From assembly GCA_963920575.1 (NCBI GenBank), contig OY986974.1, forward strand, positions 5,319,049 to 5,383,048: a stretch of 64,000 nucleotides of DNA, in the 5' to 3' direction. Shown one piece after another: positions 46,081 to 57,256 of this stretch; position 1 is the first letter of the stretch, and the number at the start of each line of letters is the position of its first letter. A program made the translations under genes and the position numbers. The notes beneath the pieces are model-generated. The model was not told where the DNA came from. It was given only the letters and a program-made list of their open reading frames with translations, and did not search any database. The DNA is from Narthecium ossifragum. Lineage: Eukaryota > Streptophyta > Magnoliopsida > Dioscoreales > Nartheciaceae.

Positions 46081-46579
46081 AGTACTATGGCTAACCACAA
46101 TTTTCTATTTCTGTTTTGCAGTTTCTTCACCTCTAACACCAACACATTGTTTTCATCTTCTTTATGTTGGCAACAGGCTCTCAACAACTGAACTTGTGCC
46201 ATGTTTTCTGCCTCTTTGGACTTCAACTTCTCCAATTCAGCTTCCAATGCTTGCATCTTCATCCTCATTTCAATGTTAGATAAATTTCCATGATCACCAA
46301 CGTTCCCATCTACCCAATTGAAGAAATTACACCCACCATTCTCCTGCAATAATTCAATTCAATTCAAAACTTAAGCAATTTCTTCTTTCAGTGAATGCAG
46401 CTATTGTGTAGAGTTACCTTGTGGTCTGGGCATCCAAAAAATCTCCTCCCAGGATTTTTGGTTGTTCGGGAAGTCCATAACTTTGATTTTTGTCCACAGT
46501 AATACAGAGGAGAGAGTGAAGAGGATGTGGAATCGATGGAAGACATTCTAATAGGCCAATTTATGGCCAATTTGTGCAA
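46050..46579 (-). CDS. GRF zinc finger, coiled-coil, membrane protein carried by MULE-B
   Basis: Two exons, 46579-46418 (or from the inner ATG at 46546) and 46343-46050, join in frame across a 74-bp GT-AG intron, giving 151 or 140 residues. From the inner start: a GRF-type finger with NPGRRFF (31-37), C39 and GGCNFFNW (C48, W53). The first cysteine of the usual C-x-C-G is Tyr here (YYCG, residues 15-18), so metal binding may be weakened. A Lys/Glu-rich coiled coil follows (about 65-115) and the C terminus is a hydrophobic segment of about 17 residues after RNRK. The gene has no stop or frameshift. Its order of parts, intron position directly before the GGC-FF-W block and convergent position in the MULE are those of the MULE-A gene. 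Confidence 0.78.
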
Positions 46580-47261
46580 GAAAGCTTCAATGCAGAAACC
46601 TAAGCAAATTGAAGAACCCTAAAATGTGAGTAAAACCTAAGCAAATTGAAGAACCTTAAAATCAAAAACACCAAGCTCTGGAGACGCTTACATGGCTCGA
46701 GGGCTTCAATAGACTAGTTTCAATCACTACTGGTAGATCTCTTTGAAACCTTGGATTGGAGCTCTCAACCCCTAACTGGATCACTCAGCTCGGACTGAGC
46801 GTAGAGAAGATGACATGAAGACGACGGCTAGAGAAACCAACGACACTTAACCTTGGATCGCAGCTCTCTTTGGAACCTTGGATCGCAGCTCTCTTTGGAA
46901 CCTTGGATCGCAGCTCTCAACCCCTAACCGGATCACTCAGCTCGGACTGAGCGCGGAGAAGATGACCTGAAGACGACGGCGAGACCAACCAGCGAGAGAG
47001 ACTTAACTAAGATCAGGGCACGTGCTTTGCACGTGACCTGGTCAATTGGCCGGTTCACCTGGTCCATTGGCCGGGTTGTCGGGTCGGTTCGGTTTTGGGC
47101 CGAGCCACCGTCAGTGGGCGGACGGCGAGTGGACGGAGGGATGAGATTGAGTCCGGTTCGAAAAACCCAAGGATTCAATCGGGAATTTTTAAAGTATAGG
47201 GACTTAATAAAAACTGGTCCGAAACTTCAGGGACAAAACACATATTTAAGCCTATGTTTAG

Positions 47262-48504
47262 AAAACACTTCTTTATTAGGAAGATAACATCCACTTTAAA
47301 TACAAGAGGTTCGATCGTAATACATGCATGGAATTCAAAACAAATCAAGCAAACTAAGGTCGGCGATGAAATCCAGCTCCATATAGATTTGAAAATATAA
47401 AAAGCTATATTCAAAATCATCATAAATCTCGAGGAACGGGTATACCACGTAGACATAACATTGACTAGATTGATGGAACGTCATACTTGAAACCATCCGG
47501 TGGGAGAGAGGCGACCAATAGGATGTTAGAGTAATAAATGCGACCCAGCGCACCAGTTCAGGTGTAGTCAACATCACGCCCCCCTTTTCTAATGAACCAT
47601 CTTGACTCTATACTTAGGGCGGAGTAGTGACTCATCGCTAACAAGATTCGAAGCGTCGGATCACTTCCTCAACCTTAGAGGCCTCGACTCGAGGTGAAGC
47701 TGCTTCGAGTCAGATATAATGGTGAAGCCAGGAGTTAAAACTAAGCGCTCTCGAGGCCTAGATCTATCCCGGAGCTCGAGTAACTATCAGATGGACTCGA
47801 AGCCCGATCAAACACAAGCTGTGTGCAAGGCATTGATTAAACCAAGCCATTCACCTCACGATCAATTGGATTTCCACCAAAGTAGGAGAGACATGGAGCG
47901 ATCCTGAGTAAATGGTGGAGTAGTTACCCCCTCAAGGCTACATGTCGAGATGGTGGTGGGAACATGACCCACGATATAGAGACTTGGTGGAAAACTCGGA
48001 GTCATGGAAAATGATCGAAGACTGACATGTGGATAGAAAGGTCGAGGGATATAAAATCTCAAAAGGCGAAAGAGAAGGGATCACGAACACACCAGTCAAC
48101 CAGCTTTTCATTCCTAGGTTTCTAGTGCTAGTGCTTTTATACTTTCAACTTTCATCGAAGCTGTAATCAACCAAGCTTAGACTTAAGTCCCAAGCTTAGA
48201 CTTAAGAATAGTTCACTTTTGCTTAGGATTAATTAACTATTTAAAATATAAAAATTGAAAAGAAACAGAAGCTTAGACTTAAGTCCCAAACATCCAAAAG
48301 TACTCTTGATTGAGGCACGACAAGATCCATCACTCTTTTCATATAGTTGTGCACACGGTTGGCATACCTCACATGTCTGGCGACCATCTACCAACTAGGG
48401 TAGGATTCTTGAGTAACACTCTTTTTGGCGACCACAAGGCGAGGCCAAAAATGACATTTAAGTCCATCGTAATTGGTCCCAGTGATCAACAAGGTCCCAG
48501 CGAC
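47262..48504. other. Unclassified, possibly degenerate retrotransposon sequence
   Basis: I see no host gene. GGATATAAAATCTC (about 48047) followed by AAGAGAAGGGATCACG looks like an LTR promoter, and AAGCTTAGACTTAA is repeated three times near 48173-48282, but no LTR pair or pol domain can be assigned. An 80-codon minus frame (47335-47577) is not recognised. Confidence 0.3.
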
Positions 48505-49999
48505 TGATGAGTGCGTGAAAGTGCACTCTGAACAGCCTTATCACCAACCCAATTGCTGGATTCTTTATCCTTAATTAGCTCTTTAGTATTGCTTTTTCAC
48601 TTATATGATGTTTCACAACGCTTGTTGAAAAATGCAAGAAATAGGAGTCAAAAGGAGTAAAGAAAGCGAAAAGATTACATAGGTCAACTTCAAATATTAA
48701 ACAGTACCTGCTCAAGATGAACCAGATGATGTGCAATATATTATTGGAAAGCTCTGGAATTCTAGTTTCTGGAGAATTTTACGGTTTGTGATTCTGAGTT
48801 TCGTAGAGGAAGTTACGGCATTTTTGATACCAATGCGCAGTGCTGAGAAAGAAGCTGAGATTTTCATGAAGAATTAAACGATCGATCTTCACAGAATAAG
48901 AAGATCGATCTTCTCTGCGCAGGAACAGTGATCAAGTGTGTGATTTCAAAAGATCGATCTTCTCCCTCTAGAAGATCGATCTTCTCTGTGCAGGAATGAC
49001 GACAGAGTGTATTATTTAAAACGATCAATCTTCTCCTTTAAAGAGATCGATCTTCTTTGTGCACATGCAATTATACGGGATGAAAAGATCGATCTTCTCC
49101 TTTAAAAAGATCTATCTTTTGTTTGACGGAAGAGAAAATTAAAGGTGCGGATCTAATCCGAGTGGGACTCTTTTGGAGGCTATAAATATGAGACTTAGGG
49201 TTATTCAAAGGGGACTTTTTGGCACAGTTCAAGGGGGTTTGGACAGCAGTTGGAGGCAAAGGAAAGAGGAGATTCTTCATCTCCATGGCCGAGTAAACTT
49301 TCGAGGCATGGCGGACGGATGACTGAGCAAGGATGAGGGTTTCTTCTTCATCGATGGTTCATGTTTTGATCTTTATTGTTTAAACTCTATATATGTATTA
49401 GATCTTCACAGATTGCTATGTGGTTGAACATTATTATAATTCCAGTCATGTTTCTTTTATGATATTGTGATCCCATAGTTATCTCCTTTGTTTCCTACCT
49501 AGTCTCGTGAAATCTTTGTTATGCATTTCCTGTGGTGACAACCGGTATTGCATACTCTTAGGGATCTGGTAAGATAAGGTTAGGGCTTTATCCCGTGAAA
49601 CCTCTGCTGCACGCTGCATGTAGTGACAACCGATATCGTGTATTCTTAGGTTCTGGTAGGACGGAGTTAGTACTGTAACAAGGAAGACCCGATCATAGGA
49701 AGAGACATTCATATTCTGCTAGATTCATAATTCCATATCTTTCAATTGTGATGATTGGGATGTTAATTCCTCAACTGAGTATTGCATGTACTATTGATAA
49801 GAGAAGAACCCAAGTCTGAGAAAGGAATTCCTGAAGCCTAGCCATCTCCAAATCCTGATTTCATTCATTAGTCTCACATCACCATTAAATCTTCGATCTA
49901 ACTTTCTTAACTCTTACGCTCTTGATTGTTTTCGATATATTGTTATCTGTATTTTTGATTCCTTTCTACTTGTCTCTCTGTGGGATCGACCTCTCTTAT
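48505..49999 (+). repeat. Athila 5' LTR, first part
   Basis: The LTR begins TGATGAGTGCGTGAAAGTGC, related to the starts at 52138 and 58684. A TATA box GGCTATAAATATG lies at about 49179. The region ends in TGTGGGATCGACC, the conserved late block, and is cut at 49999 by a reversed LTR. The remaining 51 bp resume at 56201. Confidence 0.82.
48880..49094. repeat. GATCGATC array in the Athila 5' LTR
   Basis: Six perfect copies lie at 48880, 48903, 48952, 48974, 49045 and 49087, with two variants. Some are centres of longer palindromes such as AGAAGATCGATCTTCT. The array ends about 85 bp before the TATA box. Confidence 0.87.
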
Positions 50000-51101
50000 T
50001 GTCGCGCCCCGACCCAGAAAATCCATCCGGACCGGGACACGAGGGGGAACCTACATCTACTGACAACAAGCTGGCGGAACATATAAGTAAAAGCATAAAT
50101 AAAGTTGATAACTACTGTACCAAAACTGTATATATAACAATATTTACAAATACCAGAGTTATACAAAATCTACATACACAACTTATCAAAAAGAAATTAC
50201 ATCTTCTGGAGTCTCCACAAACGCACAGGGGAGCCACAGGGGAAGAGCTGGTACCTGTACCTACAAATACCGCGGTCTAGGTAGGAATGAGCAAAAAGCT
50301 CAGTAGGGTTCTACTCTACGACACACACAAGGAAGGCGACTCCAACCGTACTAAATCTGTGCCAAGTGCTGAGGCTTGCCAAGGACTCCACAAATCCCTT
50401 AAAATAACCCGAAGGGCACCTGTCCAAAGTACGTCCTCCGATGGCCACTGCTCAAGGGTGGTCCACCTCCGACAGTCCCTGACACAGGGTGGACATGACG
50501 CTACTCGTAGGACACCCCTCTCCAAGCGGGATCTTCACACTTGGCGGAACAACCGTGGTTACGACAACCATCTCCCAGTACTCAAGGCACAGAGCCAATA
50601 CAACCCGTAAACTCCAAATCAAAAGCTCAGTCCTACCAGAGAGCCCACAAATCCCTTCGATACCCCTGGGGTTCCTGTCCATAGTACGTCCTCCGATGGC
50701 CACTGTTCAAGGGTTGGGCTTTCTCCAATAATCCCAGACACAGGGTGGACAATGACGATACCAGTAGGATACCCATGCCGGGGTAACGACAACCACCACT
50801 TAGCTATTGATACTGGAGTACTAGGGACAAACCCGAAACCCACGCCCTAGCCTAACATGCCTCTAATGCGCAGGAAAGCAAGACAATTATAAAACAGAAT
50901 AAACAGGCAGGAAGAGAGCAGTAAAGCAGGCGAATAATATAACAACAGTTATAGCAATATTAACAGATAGATATAAAACAGTAAAGCAGGCAACAAACAA
51001 GACAATATAAACAAGCATCAGAACAGGGGCACACCTTCGGCCCATTTATACTAAACATGCCACTCTCTGTTGCCCTCAGATACTGTTCCTGGGAAACCCT
51101 G

Positions 51102-51541
51102 GATCGATCCAAACGTACCCATGGATCGATCCGACAGCCCTCAATAAACATACCATCTTGGTGCAACCTGGATCGATCCAATACACCCATGGATCGATCC
51201 TGCCTGTCCGATCGATCCAACTTGCATGGATCGATCCAACTAAGTAGTCCGATCGATCGGACTTATCGGACTCGCAAGTCCGATCGATCCAACTCGGAAG
51301 GCCCAAGAACAAGAAAACGTTTCTCTACATAACAGCTGTTTGATCCGACTATTCGATGTCCAACCGACGTCGGATTTGGGATCCAACCTAGCCTCCAGTA
51401 GATCTATATGCATGGATCAACATATCCAAAATCCAGAATCATCCAACGGCTAGATTAACGAGAAAACACTAATCAAAACTGCTAATCAAACTAACTTACC
51501 AATTATAGTCCGATCGATCGGACTCGCAAGTCCGATCGATC
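51102..51541. repeat. GATCGATC array in LTR A
   Basis: Ten perfect copies occur at 51102, 51124, 51171, 51192, 51210, 51229, 51251, 51282, 51512 and 51534. Three more lie at 52027, 55915 and 55959, on either side of inserted LTR B. Confidence 0.87.
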
Positions 51542-52048
51542 CAACTCTAACTACCAATTATACCAGAAATTCTATTAAGCAACAAGCATCCAACCACACA
51601 AATACAGCAAGATCTAACGTCTAATTTAAGAGAAACCTATTAAACATGTCACGTAGGTAGAACACCTACCGAGACCGCTAATTCCTTGGTTGATTGCTCG
51701 CTAAACAGCTGCTACCAAGCTCCAACCCACGTCAGGGATCTTCCTCACGCCGCCACGGTTACAACGAGCCTTCAAGCTCCCAAAATGGTGGTCGGAGGAG
51801 GAAGAACGGCGAAGAAGGAGATGGCTGCCGGGAAGAACAGAGGAAACAGAGCACCGCGGGAAGGAGAGAAAGAAAGAAGAAGAAGAGAAGAGAAGAGAAG
51901 GAAGGGAAGAGGAAGAAAAGCCCGGGGAAAGCCGGGGAAAAGGGGAAGAGGCCATCCCCTCCCTCTGACAGAGGGAGCGACGGCCACGACGGTCGTCCTC
52001 TCAAAGACAGCTGCCAACATACAAGGGATCGATCCCCCTAGGGGGAGG

Positions 52049-55000
52049 TGTCGCGCCCCGACCCGCGAAAGCCCAACCGGGCCGGGCGACGCGAACCGGA
52101 ACCTACAAAACGCAGAAAACAAAGCTGGCGAGGGCTCTGATAAGTCACTAAATGTTCATGATTCAACCTCTTAACTTAGCTTTGTTAGGCCTAGAGTGTT
52201 TGTATTTGATAGCTTGTTAGTTGATTTCAGGTTTAATCATGCTTTGAGGAGAAATGCAAGAAATTCGGTTAATATGCTGAAATACACTGCTCTGTCGACT
52301 GTTAGCATAATATTCACAAGATATTATTCTTATCTCCACATATTCTGAAATTTGAATGACAGCTAATAGACATCAAGACGTACAACTTTCATGTTGAATA
52401 CTTTCAGATATTCCAGATGGATTGATAGCAGTTTTGGAAAAGATGAAGATAATTAGCTGTTGGAAGACTGGTCCGTCGACACCTGGGAGAATATTCGTCA
52501 AATATTCTAGTTAAGTCCAAATATTGAAAACTCTTTGGGAGAGGACATAGGACTTCCAGAGCTACATCTTTTGTGTTGGACTCATTCTCAAATTCTGAAT
52601 CGGTTGAGTCCAGTCGCGATTGGAAGGAGCTGTCAGGGTTGGACCAGGAATTCCGAGTTGTACTTGAGGTCTAACTTAACCCTAAAACCCTAATCCGGGA
52701 ATTAAGATATAAAAAGGGTTTTGTGGCTGAAAAACGGGAGGCCACCATAGAGAAAAACAGAGGAATTCAGATTGGAGAAGAAGACGGAGATGTGGTGTAG
52801 ATCTCAAGCTTTCTTCATCGAATACATGGCCTTCATCCCAAAGATGAGTGGCTAATCTTCTAGATCTAGGGATCTCATGAAACTCCAGTATAACTTTTTG
52901 TATTTTCTAGTTGATTCTTGTATTCCTTTCTCATAGACATGATCTTATGGATTTGAATTTATTGATAATAGAGTTGATGGAAGTATTTCCCTTGACGTAT
53001 TTTGTGTCCTACTTGATTGCTGTGCTTGATGGTAGAGTTTCATAAGATGGTTTTCATGTGGTTTTTGATATGCTTTTGAGATAATCTATGCTAAGTAAAG
53101 ATAGATTGTACTCAGGTTAAGTCCGAAGACAATCTATGCTACACGAAGATAGGTTATGCCTTAGGTAGTCATCAACTTTCTTTTAGGGTTTCATGTGAGC
53201 TTAAGAAGCCATGATTCCATAATGTCTAGAGAAGAAGCAAGATGATAATTAGAGAATACAGGAAGTGAAGCTAGAGTGGATTGAGGGTTCCCTAGGTTGT
53301 TTCTCTCATTGATCTATTTCAACCTCTTTAATTGCTTTCGTAATTAGTTTTAATTAATTAGTTTCCAAAATCCAAATCAACCTTTCATTGCTTTAGGATT
53401 AGAGTTTTGAGTCTCAATTTCACCTTCGTTATTCAAGTCAAAGTTTTCCCTGAGGATCGACCCTGTATTTCATCATTATACTATCGTTTGAATTTAATAT
53501 TGAAATAAGGGTTTATAAATTTCTAAATTGCGTTTTGCGTACGATTTAACGACACCGTTCGTGAGCGATCAGGCTCCGTCTAACCTATTGGTCTCCCTAA
53601 CAGTTCACCAAAAGCACCCCCAAATTAAAGACATTAATTTAACAACATCGAACCACAGATTACAAACCCAAAAAGTGTTTAATATACATATTCTCGGAGA
53701 GGGGGAGGTTCAAATACAACATTACTCCCGTAGGAGACTATCTAACATAGGATAAAAGTAGTAAAGGATCACCACCTCTCAGACTCCGCCTGGCGCCGCC
53801 GCACCGCCAACCAATTGCCCGGTAGGGGCCACGGAAGAAGAACTGACGCCTGCACCTACAAAACGCAGCCCGGGTAGGTGTGAGCACTAAGCTCAATAGG
53901 GTTCTACACTACGACACACAGAAGGAAGAGGGAAACGCAATAGTGTCGCCCTCAAGTAAGACCTGGGTGTATACAGGGGTCCCATAACCCCACCGCGTGT
54001 CCCTAGTGCCCAGGAGCAGCACACAGTAAGCTCAACAAACACTGCTGACTCACATGCAGGGAACCGACACTGCAGGCGGGAAAAGGCACTGCTGAGGGGG
54101 CCTTTTCACCACTCAAGAGTCAACACAGTAGAACACCGGCTACACCTCAGCATCCGACTCAAGGCCGACATGACCTCTACAATCATCAAGTAACAAGTGT
54201 ACCAGTCATCTAAGCCTATCATCGAATCGACTGGACACCACAATTCAAACCGGGTCCAAACTACCCAACCCCGGTCCTAGGGCTAAGTCCGAGCTTCCAG
54301 CCTCGGGACGGCGACCCACAGATCACCCACGCCCTAACCAATGCAACTAATGCACAAATCAACGATGCATGCTATGACATACACAAACAGGAGATATGCA
54401 TGCAACAGTATGATAAGGCATAAAAAAAAGTCAACTGGATCGCTGCAGCAGATCCGCAGCGGTACTACCGACCGTTGCCAGCCGATCCGCAGCGGGTCCC
54501 GGCATTACGACAGTACCACGACCGTCAACCGCGAACTCCTGCAACGGGAAGCAACACCGAAAACCGCTGATGAACAGTAAAATATAATATTATAATCTGA
54601 AATATAATATTATATTCAAAACACCCAAAAGTTCTCTACTAGAGGCTATTTGATCCCGTCGATCCGACGTCCAAACGATGTCGGATTCAAGATCCAACTT
54701 AGCCATCAGTAGATGTATATACCAGGATCAACATATCCAAAACTCATAATCATCCAACGGTTGGATTAACGGAAAAACACTAATCAAAATCGCTAATCAA
54801 ACTAACTTACCAATTAATTGCTGTAACGCAGCCCTCCAGCAAACAATTCATAACAAATCGTAGGAAAATCGGAAAATTATGCAATCAGTTGGGTTAGAGA
54901 GTAGATTTAAAGATATACAACTCTTATGTTCATCACAAACCACGATCATGTACGTACCTGCCGGGAAACTCGCCGCAAGCCGGCTGTTCTTCAAGAACAG

Positions 55001-55909
55001 CAGAAAACCAGAAAATCCGACCTTAATCATGCATAAATCCTACTCAAACTCATCCAAAGATTATTAAACTTAAATCAGTAATTCTACTAGGCATGAGAAA
55101 TCCAACAAGACAAAGATCAACAAGATCCAACGGCTAGATCTAAAGAAACCCATTAAAGAACACAGTAGGTAGAAGAACCTACCTAACAACGCTTTCCTCG
55201 GCTGATTCCCCGCGAGTTGATCACCAACAAGGTTCCAAACCACTTCAGGGATCTTCCTCTCGTTGTCACGGATCCAACGAGCCTTAGAACACCCAAAACG
55301 ATGGCCGCAGGAGGGAGAATGGAGGAGAAGAAGCTCACTACCGGAAACAGGGGAAGGAAACAGAGCCGCGGGAGAGAAGAAAAGAAGGAAGAAGAAAGGA
55401 GGAGAAGGAGGAGGAGAAGAAGGGAAAAGGGGAAGGGGAAAGCCGGGGGAAGGGAGGAAGAGAGAAAGGAGGGGAGGGAAAGTCCTCCCCCTCTGATAGG
55501 AGAGAGCGACGGCCAACGGCGGCCGTCCTCACGAAGCAGAAAAGCCACCAACGCGAGTCCGATCGGTCGCTCCAAGGAGTGATCGATCGCTCGCGCCCCG
55601 AATCGATCCCAACACCAAGTCGGATCGATCCGAGCGGGTCGAAACCCGCCGACTCGCTCACGAGTCCGATCGATTGTTCCGAGGAGCGATCGATCGCTCA
55701 AGGGTCGTCAGCTGCCCAAAGGCAAGCTTCCGCGCGCCCGAGCTGGGATCTCTCGATCCCGGGTTCACCTAACCATTCTAAACAAGCACTAACACAAACA
55801 AGGCCAGTGTGTGCACACGCGGGTGTGAAATAAACCAACAAGGCGCAATTTACCAAATTGCTCTTGCGGTCTACAACGAGCCACAGGGGTAGAGGGACAG
55901 GTCCTCACA
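52049..55909 (-). mobile_element. Solo gypsy LTR 'B', reverse orientation, inserted in LTR A
   Basis: It starts TGTCGCGCCCCGACCC and ends GGTCCTCACA and has a perfect 5-bp duplication GGAGG (52044-52048 and 55910-55914). Removing the solo LTR inside it leaves about 2.42 kb. Perfect flanks and no internal genes mark a true solo LTR. The GA-rich open frames at 55183-55701 are low-complexity and not genes. Confidence 0.87.
52138..53571 (+). mobile_element. Solo LTR 'C', Athila-like, inserted in LTR B
   Basis: The 1,434-bp LTR starts TGATAAGTCACTAAATG and ends GTGAGCGATCA, with a perfect 5-bp duplication GGCTC (52133-52137 and 53572-53576). It has GAGGATCGACCCTGTATTTC near the end, the counterpart of the Athila late block. 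It holds no GATCGATC array, unlike the related LTRs at 10756 and 48505. Confidence 0.88.
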
Positions 55910-56200
55910 GGAGGGATCGATCCTTTGCTTGCCAGGCAACGACCATTGAGCATAGTGGGATCGATCCCCCCTTAGGAGGATTGATCCTACTTCACTCAAA
56001 AGTGCGGTTTGGGCAAATCCTTCTGCCCAAACCCAGATCTTTCGATCCCGGGCCCACCTAACCTTTCTAATCAAACACATACACCAAAACAAGGCCTGTG
56101 TGTGCCCACGCGGGTGTGAAGCAAACCAACAAGGTGCAATTTACCAAATTGCCCTTGTGGTCAACAACGAGCCACAGGAATAGAGGGACGGGTCCTCACA

Positions 56201-56251
56201 TTAGTTGTACAGCACCGTGACCGCTGTGTGAGACACATTTGAGTGATATCA
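56201..56251 (+). repeat. Athila 5' LTR, last 51 bp
   Basis: The sequence after LTR A ends GTGATATCA directly before the primer-binding site, completing the TG...CA LTR begun at 48505. Confidence 0.7.
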
Positions 56252-56257
56252 AAAATT

Positions 56258-56272
56258 TGGCGCCGTTGCCGG
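56258..56272 (+). other. Athila primer-binding site
   Basis: TGGCGCCGTTGCCGG is the site found in Athila and Tat elements, complementary to a tRNA whose 3' end is CGGCGCCA. The literature gives tRNA-Asp for such sites. Confidence 0.85.
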
Positions 56273-56401
56273 ACAGACGGTTCAGAGAAGCGCCAGAATC
56301 ATTAGACTGCGATTGATGACATCAAGGCGGTAACTTCGTTCCCTTCCTTATTCTTTGTTTCCTTTTTCTTATTTATGTTTTGATTACGTGTTTGCCGGTG
56401 T

Positions 56402-57256
56402 ATGCCTCGGTATAGAGACGAATTAGACATATTTGCTAAACGCCCCCAGGGTGATTCTGATATCTCTGATAGTGACACACATATTGCTGACCTCTTTGAC
56501 GCACAGTCACAGACTTCACAACATACTTTGACTATGACTGAGCACGAGGGACAACAAGCTCCTAGGAGTCTACAGGAGTATCTGCATCCCACACGCACCG
56601 CTACACCTTCATGCATCATGTTTCCACCCAATGTACAACATGTAGATTTTAAACATGGCATGATTCAGTTGCTTCCTACTTTTCACGGGTTGAAAAATGA
56701 AAATCCATATGTGCATGTTAGGGAGTTTGAGGAGGTAATAGCGACCTTCCATGGCCAACCAGGTATACTAGACATGATCCGACTTAAGTTCTTCCCCTTC
56801 TCACTGAAGGATAAGGCGAAGAGTTGGTTATATTCCTTGAGGCCAAGATTGGTAGGATTTTGGGCTGAAATGACACAGATGTTCTTCAACAATTATTTCC
56901 CACAACACACGACCAACACACTTAAGAGACAAATCTCGACCTTCGCACAGAAGGACAGTGAGACTCTGTATCAGGCGTGGAAACGGTTTAAGGACATGTT
57001 GAACTTGTGTCCTCACCACTGGTATGAGAGTTGGCGTCTTATTAGTTATTTTTACAATGGATTAACTGTTAGAGAACGCCAATTCATTGAAATGATGTAT
57101 AACGGTGAAATCCTGCAAAAAGATCTTGATGCAGCTATTGAGTATTTGGCAGAGTTCGCTGAGAAAGCAAATACATGGATTGAGCCGAGCGCAACAGATA
57201 GTCAGATAGTACTAGCAAAGCCTGACCATCATTGCAGCAACAGGGTGGAGGAATAA
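56402..57256 (+). pseudogene. Athila gag, main part
   Basis: The ATG at 56402 opens a 284-codon frame with the Athila gag core: FPPNVQHVDFKHGMIQLLPT, REFEEVIATF, RLKFFPFSLKDKAKSWL, RQISTFAQKDSETLYQAW and LNLCPHHWYESWRLISYF. It runs out of frame near 57240, and the continuing gag sequence is in another frame. Gag would form the particle. Confidence 0.88.

Larger units (their letters stand above)
43418..47253 (+). mobile_element. MULE-B, Mutator-like element without catalytic region
   Basis: Inverted repeats of about 190 bp start AGGCTTAAATATGCG at 43418 and end CATATTTAAGCCT at 47253. They share the blocks GTCCCTGAAGTTTCGGACC, TCGGCCCAAAACCGAACCGA and TGCAAAGCAC. The right arm has an extra short duplication around GGTCAATTGGCC. 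An 8-bp duplication ATGTTTAG (43410-43417 and 47254-47261) flanks it, or 9 bp depending on the terminal base. Inside are the N-terminal part of a mudrA-like gene (+) and a GRF/membrane gene (-). The DDE core, SWIM finger and zinc knuckle are absent, so this is a deletion derivative. Its termini are unrelated to MULE-A. Confidence 0.9.
50000..56200 (-). mobile_element. Solo gypsy LTR 'A', reverse orientation, interrupted
   Basis: The plus strand starts TGTCGCGCCCCGACCC (50000) and ends GGGTCCTCACA (56200), the reverse of the chromovirus-type LTR ends at 13383-15631. Without the inserted LTR B it is about 2.33 kb, near the length of that LTR, and no internal gene sequence is present. The flanks CTTAT and TTAGT do not match as a target duplication, so the insertion history is unclear. 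It lies within the Athila 5' LTR. Confidence 0.75.

Noticed and set aside
51686..52174. A 162-codon frame rich in Lys, Arg and Gly.
   Set aside because: It runs across the border between LTR A and LTR B, so it is a chance product of nested insertions.
55183..55701. A 172-codon minus frame and overlapping Arg/Glu-rich plus frames.
   Set aside because: GA-rich low-complexity part of solo LTR B with no domain.
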